The notes under the pieces: generated by a model | Databases searched by the model: none | What the model was told of the DNA's origin: nothing | Seen by the model: only the letters and a program-made list of their open reading frames with translations | Translations under genes and position numbers: made by a program | Shown here: positions 23,387 to 31,609 of the stretch, piece by piece | Numbering within the stretch: the first letter of the stretch is position 1 | Layout: each line of letters begins with the position of its first letter | From: Bacillota bacterium | Lineage (GTDB): Bacteria > Bacillota > Clostridia > Lachnospirales > Cellulosilyticaceae | Length of the DNA stretch: 31,723 bases | Assembly (NCBI GenBank): GCA_023436395.1 | Contig: JAEZJJ010000007.1 | Coordinates: forward strand, 1-31,723 | Direction of reading: 5' to 3'

Positions 23387-23692
23387 ATGATGGAACAATT
23401 TAATGCATCAGTTGCTATTCAGGTTTTACCTTCAGTAGAGGGAGAAGAAGTAATCCGTGTGGTAGATGAAGTAATTGCTTATATTAAAGGGACTGGGCTT
23501 AATACATTTGTAGGACCTTTCGAAACAACAATTGAAGGCGACTTTGATGAGCTTATGGATATTATAAAAGAATGTCAAAAAATATGTATCCGAGCAGGAG
23601 CACCTAGTGTGATGTCTTATATTAAAGTAGCCTATAATCCAAATGTAGGAGTATGGAGCATTGAAAAAAAGACTAAAAAACATCACCAATAA
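23387..23692 (+). CDS. Thiamine/HMP-binding YkoF-like (MTH1187/DUF77) protein
   Basis: This is a 101-residue, single-domain ferredoxin-like protein of the MTH1187/YkoF family, which binds thiamine or its hydroxymethylpyrimidine part. Typical segments are ASVAIQVLPSVEGEE, VIAYIKGTGLNTFVGPFETTIEG and CIRAGAPSVMSYIKVAYNP. It probably helps capture or hand over the pyrimidine ligand. I chose the ATG at 23387, since GAGG (23378-23381) precedes it. The in-frame ATG at 23324 lies too close to the terminator and has no ribosome site. Its end overlaps the next gene by 32 bases. Confidence 0.87.
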   Translation: MMEQFNASVAIQVLPSVEGEEVIRVVDEVIAYIKGTGLNTFVGPFETTIEGDFDELMDIIKECQKICIRAGAPSVMSYIKVAYNPNVGVWSIEKKTKKHHQ

Positions 23693-24428
23693 CACTTATC
23701 CAGTTATTTTACTTATGGGCATATTACTTGTATGGTTATTTGTATCAGAATTAGGGATTATCCCTAAATTTATGTTACCATCACCCATCGATGTAGTAAG
23801 TGCATTAGTTAAAGAAATTCCTGCTTTGGGGAGGCATTTGCTTATTACATTGCAAGAGGCAACTTTGGGGTTAACAGCAAGTCTTATTTTTTCAGTACTG
23901 ATGGGTATTATGATGGATCATTATGAAGTGCTTTATAAGATGGTTTATCCGCTCTTTGTTATTTCACAGACTATTCCTGTTATTGCTATTGCACCATTAC
24001 TTGTATTGTGGATGGGATATGGCATAGCTCCAAAGGTATTTTTGATTTTTTTAGTATGTTTTTTCCCTTTGGTTATTTCACTCTTAGATGGGTTTAAAGC
24101 AGCTGACCAAGATACTATTAAGTTGATGCAATCAATGGGAGCTAAACCAAGGCAAATTTTAATACATGTAAAATTGCCTTATGCATTAGGAAGTTTTTTT
24201 GCAGGGCTTAAAGTCTCTGTAGCGTACTGTATAGTAGGTGCAGTTATTGCAGAATGGCTAGGTGGTAATGCGGGTTTAGGTGTCTATATGACAAGGGTTA
24301 GAAAGTCATATTCGTACGATAAGATGTTTGCAGTCATCATCTTAATAAGTTTGATAAGTTTAATGCTCATGTGGGCAGTGAAGCAACTGGAGAAAAAAGT
24401 AATGCCATGGAACAATATTAATAAATAA
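23661..24428 (+). CDS. thiX: ABC transporter permease for thiamine pyrimidine precursor (ThiX)
   Basis: This 255-residue inner-membrane permease of the SsuC/TauC/ThiX type has about six membrane segments (for example 15-33, 68-90, 100-130). It carries the EAA-type loop around KLMQSMGAKPRQILIHVKLPYALGSF, which docks the ATPase. The only in-frame start is TTG at 23661, because a TAG is at 23646. AGGAG at 23647-23651 supports it with nine-base spacing. The gene therefore overlaps the preceding one by 32 bases, suggesting translational coupling. With thiY and thiZ behind a TPP riboswitch it most likely imports formylaminopyrimidine/HMP. Confidence 0.9.
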   Translation: MKKRLKNITNNTYPVILLMGILLVWLFVSELGIIPKFMLPSPIDVVSALVKEIPALGRHLLITLQEATLGLTASLIFSVLMGIMMDHYEVLYKMVYPLFVISQTIPVIAIAPLLVLWMGYGIAPKVFLIFLVCFFPLVISLLDGFKAADQDTIKLMQSMGAKPRQILIHVKLPYALGSFFAGLKVSVAYCIVGAVIAEWLGGNAGLGVYMTRVRKSYSYDKMFAVIILISLISLMLMWAVKQLEKKVMPWNNINK

Positions 24429-24495
24429 TTTATTTATCCAAGTAGGTATAAACAGATTTGAATACGAAATGAGATAAAGAATAGGGGGTATAGAT

Positions 24496-25479
24496 ATGAA
24501 GAAGGTTTTAAGTATAGCACTAGTTAGTTTACTTGCTTTTACTGGATGTGGGCATGATAATAAGGATTCAAATAACTCAAAAGAAAAGATCACAGTTGTA
24601 CTAGACTGGACACCTAATACTAATCACACAGGCATGTATGTAGCCTTAGAAAAAGGTTATTACAGTGACTTAGGGCTTGAAGTAGAGTTGCAACAACCAC
24701 CAGAAGATGGGGCATTAGCTCTTGTAGCCTCTGATAAAGCACAATTTGGTGTAGGATTTCAAGAAAGCTTGGGTCCTGCTATAGCTTCGGAACAGCCACT
24801 TCCAGTAGTAGCTGTTGCCGCTATTTTAGAGCATAACACATCTGGGCTAATTTCTCTTAAAAAGACAGGAATTGAATCACCTAAAGATTTAGAAGGTAAG
24901 ACTTATGCTACATGGGATACACCTATGGAAAAAGCTATCATAGGTGAGATTATGAAAAATGATGGTGGGGATATCACTAATTTAAAAATGATACCAAGTA
25001 CTGTAACGGATGTTGTTACAGCACTTCAGACAAATATAGATACAGTATGGGTGTATTATGGATGGGATGGTATCGCAACAGAATTAGCAGGTCTTGAAAC
25101 GAATTATTTAGATTTTAGAAAGATTAATCCTGTGTTTGACTTCTATACACCAGTTCTAGTGAGCAGTGAAAAATACTTAAAAGAAAAAGGGGAATCAGCT
25201 AAAAAGTTCTTAGAAGCAACAACTAAAGGGTATGAATTTGCTATTACTAACCCAGTAGAAGCAGCACAAATACTTGTGAAATATGCCCCAGAGCTAGATT
25301 TAGAATTAGTTAAAGCAAGCCAGGCATATATGGCTAAGCAATATAAAGCGGAAAAGGATAAGTGGGGAACCATTGATGAAACACGCTGGGCTAATTTTTA
25401 TAACTGGATGTATCAAAATGGATTATTAGAAAAGGATTTACAATCAACAGGATTTACAAATGAGTATTTACCAAAATAA
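24496..25479 (+). CDS. thiY: Thiamine pyrimidine precursor-binding lipoprotein (ThiY, NMT1/THI5-like)
   Basis: This is the substrate-binding component of the ThiXYZ transporter, 327 residues. A lipoprotein signal ends in LAFTGC, with lipidated C18, so it is anchored to the outside of the membrane. The NMT1/THI5-like fold begins KITVVLDWTPNTNHTGMYVALEKGYY, followed by GLEVELQQPPEDG and QFGVGFQESLGPA, typical of ThiY. It should bind formylaminopyrimidine or HMP. The yeast THI5 CCCFC enzyme motif is absent, consistent with a transport role. A G-rich ribosome site precedes the ATG. It lies 67 bases after thiX and 33 before thiZ. Confidence 0.93.
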   Translation: MKKVLSIALVSLLAFTGCGHDNKDSNNSKEKITVVLDWTPNTNHTGMYVALEKGYYSDLGLEVELQQPPEDGALALVASDKAQFGVGFQESLGPAIASEQPLPVVAVAAILEHNTSGLISLKKTGIESPKDLEGKTYATWDTPMEKAIIGEIMKNDGGDITNLKMIPSTVTDVVTALQTNIDTVWVYYGWDGIATELAGLETNYLDFRKINPVFDFYTPVLVSSEKYLKEKGESAKKFLEATTKGYEFAITNPVEAAQILVKYAPELDLELVKASQAYMAKQYKAEKDKWGTIDETRWANFYNWMYQNGLLEKDLQSTGFTNEYLPK

Positions 25480-25512
25480 TTAGTTTAAAGTGATTAAAGA
25501 AGAGGTTTAAGG

Positions 25513-26265
25513 ATGAAGAAACTTCAAACGAAAGCATTGTGTAAGAGTTATGACCAAAAAGAAATTATTAAAAATGTTAGTATTCACATTAATGAAGGTG
25601 AGATTGTTTCTTTATTAGGTATAAGTGGAGTTGGAAAGACCACATTATTTAATATACTTTCAGGGGTAGAGAAGCCAGATTCAGGTGAGGTTATTTTAAA
25701 TAGTGATATTATTACAGGAATAACTGGTAAAGTAAGCTATATGCAACAAAAGGATTTAATGATGCCTTACAAAACTATTTTGGATAATGTAGCATTACCA
25801 TTAGTCATTAAGGGTACTAAAAAGAAAGAAGCAAGAGAGCGAGCAAGAGGGTATTTTAAAGTTTTTGGGTTAGAAGGAACGGAGAATCAGTATCCTTCAC
25901 AGCTATCAGGTGGGATGAAACAACGTGCAGCATTTTTAAGAGCATATTTATTTTCCAAGGAAATAATGCTCTTAGATGAACCTTTCAGTGCTTTAGATAC
26001 CATTACTAAGTCTAGTATACATGGGTGGTACTTAGAAATGATGCAGAAGGTAAAGACTTCTACACTGTTTATTACGCATGATATAGATGAGGCTATTTAT
26101 CTGTCAGATCGTATTTATATTCTTTCGGGTAAACCAGGGCAGGTTTCAAAGGAATTGGAAATAAGAGGAGCAAAGCCACGCCAAGAAGATTTTAATGTAT
26201 CAGATACATTTATAAATTATAAACGACAGATTATAGAACATATTAAAGAAACATCGGATTTTTAA
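25513..26265 (+). CDS. thiZ: ABC transporter ATPase (ThiZ)
   Basis: This is the 250-residue ATPase that powers the ThiXYZ importer. Walker A GISGVGKTT is at 36-44, a Q-loop MQQKD near 76-80, the signature LSGGMKQR near 136-143, Walker B IMLLDEPFSALD near 156-167, and the switch histidine in LFITHDIDEA. It is closest to the nitrate/sulfonate/taurine (SsuB/TauB) subfamily, which includes ThiZ. It is last in the riboswitch-controlled operon. No clear terminator follows before the proS promoter. Confidence 0.92.
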   Translation: MKKLQTKALCKSYDQKEIIKNVSIHINEGEIVSLLGISGVGKTTLFNILSGVEKPDSGEVILNSDIITGITGKVSYMQQKDLMMPYKTILDNVALPLVIKGTKKKEARERARGYFKVFGLEGTENQYPSQLSGGMKQRAAFLRAYLFSKEIMLLDEPFSALDTITKSSIHGWYLEMMQKVKTSTLFITHDIDEAIYLSDRIYILSGKPGQVSKELEIRGAKPRQEDFNVSDTFINYKRQIIEHIKETSDF

Positions 26266-26323
26266 TTTCTATAGTATCAAGATTTAAACTATTAAATACG
26301 ATAAAATGGTGTGTCTTAACTAC

Positions 26324-26352
26324 TTGACAATATATGAGTGTATGATTATGCT
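26324..26352 (+). promoter_or_regulatory. proS promoter
   Basis: TTGACA (26324-26329) and TATGCT (26347-26352) are 17 bases apart. Transcription would start near 26359, just before the T-box leader. Confidence 0.8.
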
Positions 26353-26358
26353 ATATAA

Positions 26359-26628
26359 TATATTTAATAAAAGATAGCTAAGACGAGAAATCAGTAGATC
26401 AGGCGTGCTTTTAATATTTTTAAAGAGAGGGAGTCCATCGGGTGAAAGACTTCTAGAGCATAGATCTATTGTCCAAACTCAGAGCACTGCGCAAAATCAT
26501 AAACGTGGCGGGTACTCCCGTTATAGAGTAACTAAGAGCATATTAGTATATTGAAGCTAATGTGAATTAGGGTGGTACCGCCGAAGATATATGGCCCCTA
26601 TGCATAAATAATGCATAGGGGATTTTTT
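26359..26628 (+). promoter_or_regulatory. T-box leader of proS (tRNA-Pro sensing)
   Basis: A roughly 270-nt leader holds the T-box core AGGGTGGTACCG (26569-26580), whose TGGT can pair with the ACCA end of uncharged tRNA. Stem I includes a 9-bp helix at 26392-26400 with 26463-26471 and a distal loop containing GGGTGAA. The CCA at 26473-26475, directly after that helix, is the likely specifier and reads as a proline codon. The terminator at 26595-26628 is the expression platform. The operon is therefore induced when tRNA-Pro is uncharged. Confidence 0.93.
26595..26628 (+). terminator. T-box terminator hairpin before proS
   Basis: A perfect 11-bp stem (26595-26605 with 26611-26621, loop AAATA) is followed by A and six Ts. 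Confidence 0.95.
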
Positions 26629-26691
26629 AGCATATAGGCATTATGAGTTAAAAATAAAATAATTAATGAGAATAGAAAGGATGAAGAAATA

Positions 26692-28398
26692 ATGTTAATG
26701 AGTAAACTCTTAGGAGAAAGATTTAAAGAAAAGCCAGGGGAAGCAACTAGTATTAGTCATATCTATTTATTAAGAGGTGGATATGTAAGACAAGTAACAA
26801 ATGGAATATATTCATTATTACCACCTGCAAAAAGAATAGTAGCAAAAATAGAGAATATTATTCGTCAAGAAATGGATGCTATTGATGGACAAGAAGTTCT
26901 TTTCCCAGTAGCATTACCAGGAGACCTTTGGAGAGAATCAGGACGTTTTGATGCAGTAGGAAGTGAGCTAGTACGTTTTAAGGATAGAGGCGGCAAAGAT
27001 ATGGTATTAGGTATGACCCATGAAGAAGCTGCTGTACACTTAGCTAGAACAGAAGCAAAATCATATAATGACTACCCATTTATGATTTATCAAATTCAAA
27101 CAAAGTTTAGAGATGAGCCAAGAGCAAGAGGAGGGCTTATCCGTGTACGTGAATTTACTATGAAAGATGCCTATTCTTTTCATACCTCACAAGAAGATTT
27201 AGAAGCATATTATGAAGATTGCTTACAGGCATATCATAGAATTTTTGCTAGAGCAGGTGTACCAGAAACAGTATGTGTACAATCAGATACAGGTATGATG
27301 GGTGGTAAAGTAGCCCATGAGTTTATGCTACTTACAGATATCGGAGAAGATACTATTATTATCTGTGACAGCTGTGACTATCAATCTAATATGGAAGTTG
27401 CTAAGGGGAAATTACCAGTAGCAACAACTGAAGAAGGAACAATCGAAGAAGTACACACTCCAGATTTTAAATCAATCGAAGAAGTAGCTAATTTCTTAAA
27501 TGTAACACCAAATCAAACCTTAAAAGCATGTGTATTTGAGATGGAAGGACACAAAGAACCTCTCATTGTATTTATCAGAGGAGACCTCCAAGTTAATGAA
27601 GCTAAACTTCAAAAAGTAGTGAAAACAGCCGTTACACCATTTGAAAGATATGAAAATACACCAAATCTGTGCTTTGGATTCATGGGACCATATCATCTAG
27701 ATGCACAAGGTGCAAAAGTTATTTTTGATGAATCAGTTAGAAATGAGAAAAATCTTGTTGTAGGTGCTAATAAAAAAGATTACCACATTAAAGGAATTAG
27801 TATATCAAGAGATATTAAAGATGCCCAGTTCCATGATGTAGCAGAAGTATATGAAGGACAAGAATGCCCATGTTGTAGTGGAAAATTACAATTTAAACGT
27901 GGAGTAGAAGTGGGGAATATATTCCAGCTTGGAACAAGATACTCAGAAAGTATGGGTATGACTTATATTGATTCAGATGGTAAAGCAAAAACACCTATTA
28001 TGGGATGCTATGGTATTGGTGTAGGTAGATTACTTGCTTGTATTATTGAAGCACGTCATGATGAATGGGGACCAATTTGGCCAATGTCAGTAGCACCATG
28101 GCAAGTGCATATTTGTGTGCTTAAGAGTAAAAAGACAGATATGGATGCTATCGGAAATGAAATCTATAATAAGTTAAATGATAAGTTTGAAGTAATTATA
28201 GATGATAGAAATGTAGGTGCAGGTGTACAATTTGCAGATGCAGATTTACTTGGTATTCCTGTAAGAGTAGTAGTGGGAGAAAAGAACTTAAAAGAAGGTA
28301 AAGTAGAACTTATGACACGTGATAAGAGTGTAAAAAAACTAGTGGACCTTGCAGATATAGAAAAAGAAGTAGCACTACTTGTTGCAGAATTAGCATAA
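26692..28398 (+). CDS. proS: Prolyl-tRNA synthetase (bacterial type with editing domain)
   Basis: ProRS charges tRNA-Pro. The 568-residue length and the inserted editing (INS) domain at about 225-400 identify the bacterial type, which removes mischarged Ala. Class II motif 2 is seen as FRDEPRARGGLIRVREFTMK (about 141-160), the INS segment includes LKACVFEMEG, and motif 3 is GCYGIGVGRLLACIIEARHD. The C-terminal anticodon domain covers about 470-568. The ATG at 26692 follows AAAGGA at ten bases; an ATG two codons later is possible. Control is by the T-box upstream. Confidence 0.96.
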   Translation: MLMSKLLGERFKEKPGEATSISHIYLLRGGYVRQVTNGIYSLLPPAKRIVAKIENIIRQEMDAIDGQEVLFPVALPGDLWRESGRFDAVGSELVRFKDRGGKDMVLGMTHEEAAVHLARTEAKSYNDYPFMIYQIQTKFRDEPRARGGLIRVREFTMKDAYSFHTSQEDLEAYYEDCLQAYHRIFARAGVPETVCVQSDTGMMGGKVAHEFMLLTDIGEDTIIICDSCDYQSNMEVAKGKLPVATTEEGTIEEVHTPDFKSIEEVANFLNVTPNQTLKACVFEMEGHKEPLIVFIRGDLQVNEAKLQKVVKTAVTPFERYENTPNLCFGFMGPYHLDAQGAKVIFDESVRNEKNLVVGANKKDYHIKGISISRDIKDAQFHDVAEVYEGQECPCCSGKLQFKRGVEVGNIFQLGTRYSESMGMTYIDSDGKAKTPIMGCYGIGVGRLLACIIEARHDEWGPIWPMSVAPWQVHICVLKSKKTDMDAIGNEIYNKLNDKFEVIIDDRNVGAGVQFADADLLGIPVRVVVGEKNLKEGKVELMTRDKSVKKLVDLADIEKEVALLVAELA

Positions 28399-28440
28399 GA
28401 GATTTATAGACATAATAGATAAGAAGGATAATGAGAGAAT

Positions 28441-28474
28441 AAAATCGCTTACATGGTTATATGTAAGCGATTTT
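28441..28474 (+). terminator. Terminator after proS
   Basis: A perfect 14-bp stem (28441-28454 with 28461-28474, six-base loop) starts with AAAA and ends with TTTT. Confidence 0.8.
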
Positions 28475-28514
28475 ATAATATTGTTCATACTGAAAAAGAA
28501 GAGAGGATTAATAA

Positions 28515-28814
28515 ATGTTTTTTATAGCTGCAATAATAGGGATGATTTCTTTTGGTTTTCTAGGTGAATGTTTTAATAAGCTGGAGGTTAGAGCATTAGT
28601 ATCTTTACAAGAGAAAACAAGAAGGTTATTAGTAAAGAAAAAAATATATCAATATAGTACTTTGGGTATTTTAGTTGTTATAGTATTATTCGTTACTGGA
28701 CTTACCCATATTGGAGGATTTCTGCAAGGATTTTTAGTTGGATTTACATGGGGATTAACTAATTTGATATTTGAAGATAGTTTATTTGATAAACTTAGAA
28801 ATAATTTAAGGTAG
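28515..28814 (+). CDS. Small membrane protein of unknown function
   Basis: 99 residues, family not recognised. A hydrophobic N-terminal segment (about 2-18), a charged stretch (22-44, LEVRALVSLQEKTRRLLVKKK), and one or two hydrophobic segments at about 47-84 (ILVVIVLFVTGL, then a Gly/Phe-rich part). The C-terminus is charged. AGAGGA precedes the ATG at 28515. It follows the proS terminator, so it is probably its own unit, closed by the long hairpin at 28865. Confidence 0.7.
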   Translation: MFFIAAIIGMISFGFLGECFNKLEVRALVSLQEKTRRLLVKKKIYQYSTLGILVVIVLFVTGLTHIGGFLQGFLVGFTWGLTNLIFEDSLFDKLRNNLR

Positions 28815-28864
28815 ATATAGATACATAATACTAATAAGAACATCTATAGATTTAGATTACATAC

Positions 28865-28922
28865 AAAGGTCAGTTAATTAGATGCAAAACTGTCATATAT
28901 GCATCTAATTAACTGACCTTTT
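28865..28922. terminator. Very long perfect hairpin (22-bp stem)
   Basis: 28865-28886 is perfectly complementary to 28900-28921 around a 13-base loop. Both ends carry the AAAGG/CCTTT border typical of bidirectional terminators, but the stem is much longer than usual and the T-run is only four bases. It most likely terminates the 28515 gene. A small palindromic element is an alternative. Confidence 0.65.
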
Positions 28923-29228
28923 ACCTATTGGCTAATGAGTATATTTATTTTTCAAATATAGGTATCTATTTATTTTATTGTTGATGCTAATACTCATAGA
29001 AGATTTAAACTATATAAATCTTCCTACATGCTAGTTTGAAAAACTATATTTAAAATTGATTATCAATATAGGTATGCTTAATTTTTTTATTTATACAGAA
29101 TATATCTAATAATAAGTAGCGTAATGTAATACTTACAAGAATATAAGACTGAATAATATAAAAAAAGAGAAAATAAAATTAAACAAAAAAATGAAATATA
29201 TAATTTATTAGACTTCAAATATATTTTT
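28923..29228. other. AT-rich gap without genes
   Basis: I see no gene here. A 9-bp hairpin GAAGATTTA/TAAATCTTC (28999-29007 with 29015-29023) and an 8-bp inverted repeat ATGAGTAT/ATACTCAT (28935-28942 with 28990-28997) are the only structures noted. None is a clear terminator for the minus-strand patatin gene. Confidence 0.5.
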
Positions 29229-30218
29229 CTACAACAGAGAAAAAAAGGCTTCTGTACATCTATAACCTTGCTCATAAAGAAAATTGTAGGTTGGATCTCC
29301 GGGGGCAATATTAAAATTTAAAGGTTGAACATTACTGGTTAATATAGGAATACTGCGAGTTAGATTAGATTTGTTTTCTTGAAATAGTAGTGTTTGCAAA
29401 CTGATTGAGCAACTGAGGGTAGAGGAAATAAAGTCAATAAGGTTATTGATAGGAGCAGGAGGCAAAGCACTTTTAAAGTAAGAGCCTAGAGTTTCTCTAG
29501 GAGGAGACATAGTATCAAAAACATTTATTGGATAATTATAAAGGAGCCCTCCATCTACATAAATTTGAGGGTTATCAGTAAATGAAATTGACTTAATGGC
29601 TTCAAATAATAGGGGTACAGACATAGAAATGCGCACAGCTTCTGCAACCTCCATATCAGGAGTAGAGTCATGGGAGAAGATAACGGATGCGCTTCTTGAT
29701 GGATCGGTACCTATTATATATAAATCTTTAAAAGGGGTTTTATTTATGTGGATATTAGAATTTCTAAAATCACTAAAAGTATAAGGTGGAGGCTTGAGAT
29801 TATAATCAAATTGATTAGCGATTTGATCTTTGAGCCATTCATAGAGATAACTAGAGGAATACCAACCAAATTGTTTAATAAGTCTATAAACGCAATCTAT
29901 ATTGCCGAATATATTGTCTAATTGAGATTTGATTGATTTTGGAATTAGTCTTGAGAGGGATAGTGGATCATCGGAACTATCATCTTTGCCGGGCACCTTG
30001 CTATAATCTAATGAATCAGCAGCTTGCTTAAGTTCATTAAATGAAAGGTTAAAGGAAGTTAAGCACGCTGTTATAGCGCCAGCTGATGTGCCTGCTATTC
30101 TTGTAAGTTGAGGTGTTAAGTTGATTTTATACAAGTAATCTAGAAGTCCTAGATAAGCAATGCCTAATACACCACCCCCAGAAAGGGCGAGGTTTTTATA
30201 TGGAAGGTTCAAGTACAT
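29229..30218 (-). CDS. Patatin-like phospholipase/lipid acyl hydrolase
   Basis: This protein of about 329 residues has all patatin elements: the oxyanion loop LSGGGVLGIAY (12-22), the nucleophile elbow GTSAG with S45, and the DGG motif with D222 (YVDGGLLYNYP), giving the Ser-Asp dyad. Patatins release fatty acids from membrane lipids. There is no signal peptide, so it is cytoplasmic or peripheral. The start is unclear. ATG 30218 has GGAG only two bases upstream, an in-frame GTG lies at 30221, and the open frame extends to a TTG at 30233 without a ribosome site. I prefer 30218 because the family usually begins close to the glycine loop. It stands alone, with no cyclic-nucleotide or toxin partner beside it. 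Confidence 0.88.
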   Translation of the reverse strand: MYLNLPYKNLALSGGGVLGIAYLGLLDYLYKINLTPQLTRIAGTSAGAITACLTSFNLSFNELKQAADSLDYSKVPGKDDSSDDPLSLSRLIPKSIKSQLDNIFGNIDCVYRLIKQFGWYSSSYLYEWLKDQIANQFDYNLKPPPYTFSDFRNSNIHINKTPFKDLYIIGTDPSRSASVIFSHDSTPDMEVAEAVRISMSVPLLFEAIKSISFTDNPQIYVDGGLLYNYPINVFDTMSPPRETLGSYFKSALPPAPINNLIDFISSTLSCSISLQTLLFQENKSNLTRSIPILTSNVQPLNFNIAPGDPTYNFLYEQGYRCTEAFFSLL

Positions 30219-30413
30219 CACTCCAAAACGCAATATATAGTTATTATATTTTAAATAATATAAAAATAGAATTTTTTTGATTTATAAGATTGAAAATGAC
30301 AAAGAGTAAATACTTATGAAATGAAATAAAACTAAAATAGTATCAGTATGAAACTATATATAAAGAAGAGATTACCTCTATACAACAGAAATTATTGAAT
30401 AGAATAAACTTAT

Positions 30414-30449
30414 AAAAAAACCTGACTAAATTTTTTAGTCAGGTTTTTT
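30414..30449. terminator. Bidirectional terminator after asd
   Basis: CCTGACTAAA (30421-30430) pairs with TTTAGTCAGG (30434-30443). A seven-A run lies before and six Ts after, so it works for asd on the minus strand and also on the plus strand. Confidence 0.92.
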
Positions 30450-30452
30450 GGA

Positions 30453-31538
30453 TTATTTACTTGTTATATAACCTTCAGCAGTAAGAAGTTCAGCAATAAG
30501 GACAGCACCACCTGCAGCTCCTCTTACAGTATTATGAGAAAGACCTACAAATTTATAATCATAAACAGAATCTTCTCTTAAACGACCTACACATACGCCC
30601 ATACCATTTTCAATATTGCGATCTAAGCCTGTTTGAGGTCTGTTATCTTCTTCGAAGTAAGTAATAAATTGAGCTGGAGCACTTGGAAGATTAAGTGTTT
30701 GAGGTTTCCCTTTAAAGTTTTTCCATGCTTCAAGAATTTGATCTTTAGTTGGTTTTTTCTTGAAAGAAACAAATACTGTTGCAAGATGTCCATCTGTAAC
30801 TGGTACACGAATACATTGTGTTGTAATAACAGGTGTAGCAGCTTTAACAATTTGACCATCCTCTACTTTACCCCAAATTCTAAGAGGTTCTTGTTCACTC
30901 TTTTCTTCTTCTCCACCAATGTATGGGATAACATTATCTATCATCTCTGGCCATTCCTTAAAGGTTTTACCAGCCCCAGAAATAGCTTGATATGTAGAAG
31001 CTATTACAGTTGTAGGCTCAAACTCAAGTAAAGCTGAAAGCATAGGTACATAGCTTTGAATAGAGCAATTTGGTTTTACAGCAATAAATCCTTTTGTTGT
31101 ACCAAGACGTTTTCTTTGAGCTTCAATAACTTTTAAGTGCTCATCATTGATTTCAGGAATAACCATTGGAACATCAGGTGTCCATCTGTGGGCAGAGTTA
31201 TTTGAAACAACAGGAGTTTCAGTTTTTGCATAAGCTTCTTCTAAAGCTTTAATTTCATCTTTTTTCATGTCTACAGCACAAAATACAAAATCTACTTTAG
31301 AAGCAACCTCTTCTACTTGAGCAGCATCCATTACCATAAGATTTTTAACTGCTTCAGGAATAGGTGTACTCATTTTCCATCTACCTTCAACAGCTTTTTC
31401 ATAAGTTTGACCAGCAGAACGACTACTTGCTGCAATCACTTTTACATCGAAGTAAGGATGGTTTTCAAGTAAAGCAACAAAGCGTTGACCTACCATACCA
31501 GTACCACCAACGATACCTACTCTTAATTTTTTATCCAT
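30453..31538 (-). CDS. asd: Aspartate-semialdehyde dehydrogenase (archaeal/fungal-type)
   Basis: Asd reduces aspartyl phosphate to aspartate semialdehyde with NADPH, the branch point to lysine/DAP, threonine and methionine. The 361 residues show the nucleotide fold GIVGGTGMVGQRF (8-20), the catalytic cysteine C158 (KPNCSIQ) and the base H251 (VPVTDGH). The length and the PNCSIQSYVP context place it with the longer archaeal/fungal-like ASADH branch found in many Firmicutes, not the short E. coli-type branch. AAAGGTGAT precedes the ATG at 31538. It supplies the pathway in which DapF acts later, although the two genes are far apart here. Confidence 0.96.
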   Translation of the reverse strand: MDKKLRVGIVGGTGMVGQRFVALLENHPYFDVKVIAASSRSAGQTYEKAVEGRWKMSTPIPEAVKNLMVMDAAQVEEVASKVDFVFCAVDMKKDEIKALEEAYAKTETPVVSNNSAHRWTPDVPMVIPEINDEHLKVIEAQRKRLGTTKGFIAVKPNCSIQSYVPMLSALLEFEPTTVIASTYQAISGAGKTFKEWPEMIDNVIPYIGGEEEKSEQEPLRIWGKVEDGQIVKAATPVITTQCIRVPVTDGHLATVFVSFKKKPTKDQILEAWKNFKGKPQTLNLPSAPAQFITYFEEDNRPQTGLDRNIENGMGVCVGRLREDSVYDYKFVGLSHNTVRGAAGGAVLIAELLTAEGYITSK

Positions 31539-31580
31539 TATTAATCACCTTTACCTTTTTAGTATGTTTCTAATTACTAT

Positions 31581-31609
31581 ATTTTACTAAGTAAATATTG
31601 AAATGACAA
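31581..31609 (-). promoter_or_regulatory. Probable asd promoter
   Basis: On the minus strand, TTGTCA (plus 31604-31609) and TAAAAT (plus 31581-31586) are 17 bases apart, leaving a leader of about 35 nt. No lysine riboswitch is present in the 185 bases upstream of asd that the window shows. Confidence 0.55.

Noticed and set aside
29229..30218. CBASS-type patatin effector or toxin
   Set aside because: No nucleotidyltransferase or ancillary gene lies nearby; the flanks are a small membrane protein and asd.
30633..31031. Plus-strand open frame inside asd
   Set aside because: Contained in asd on the other strand, with a Phe/Cys/Asn-rich product and no motif.
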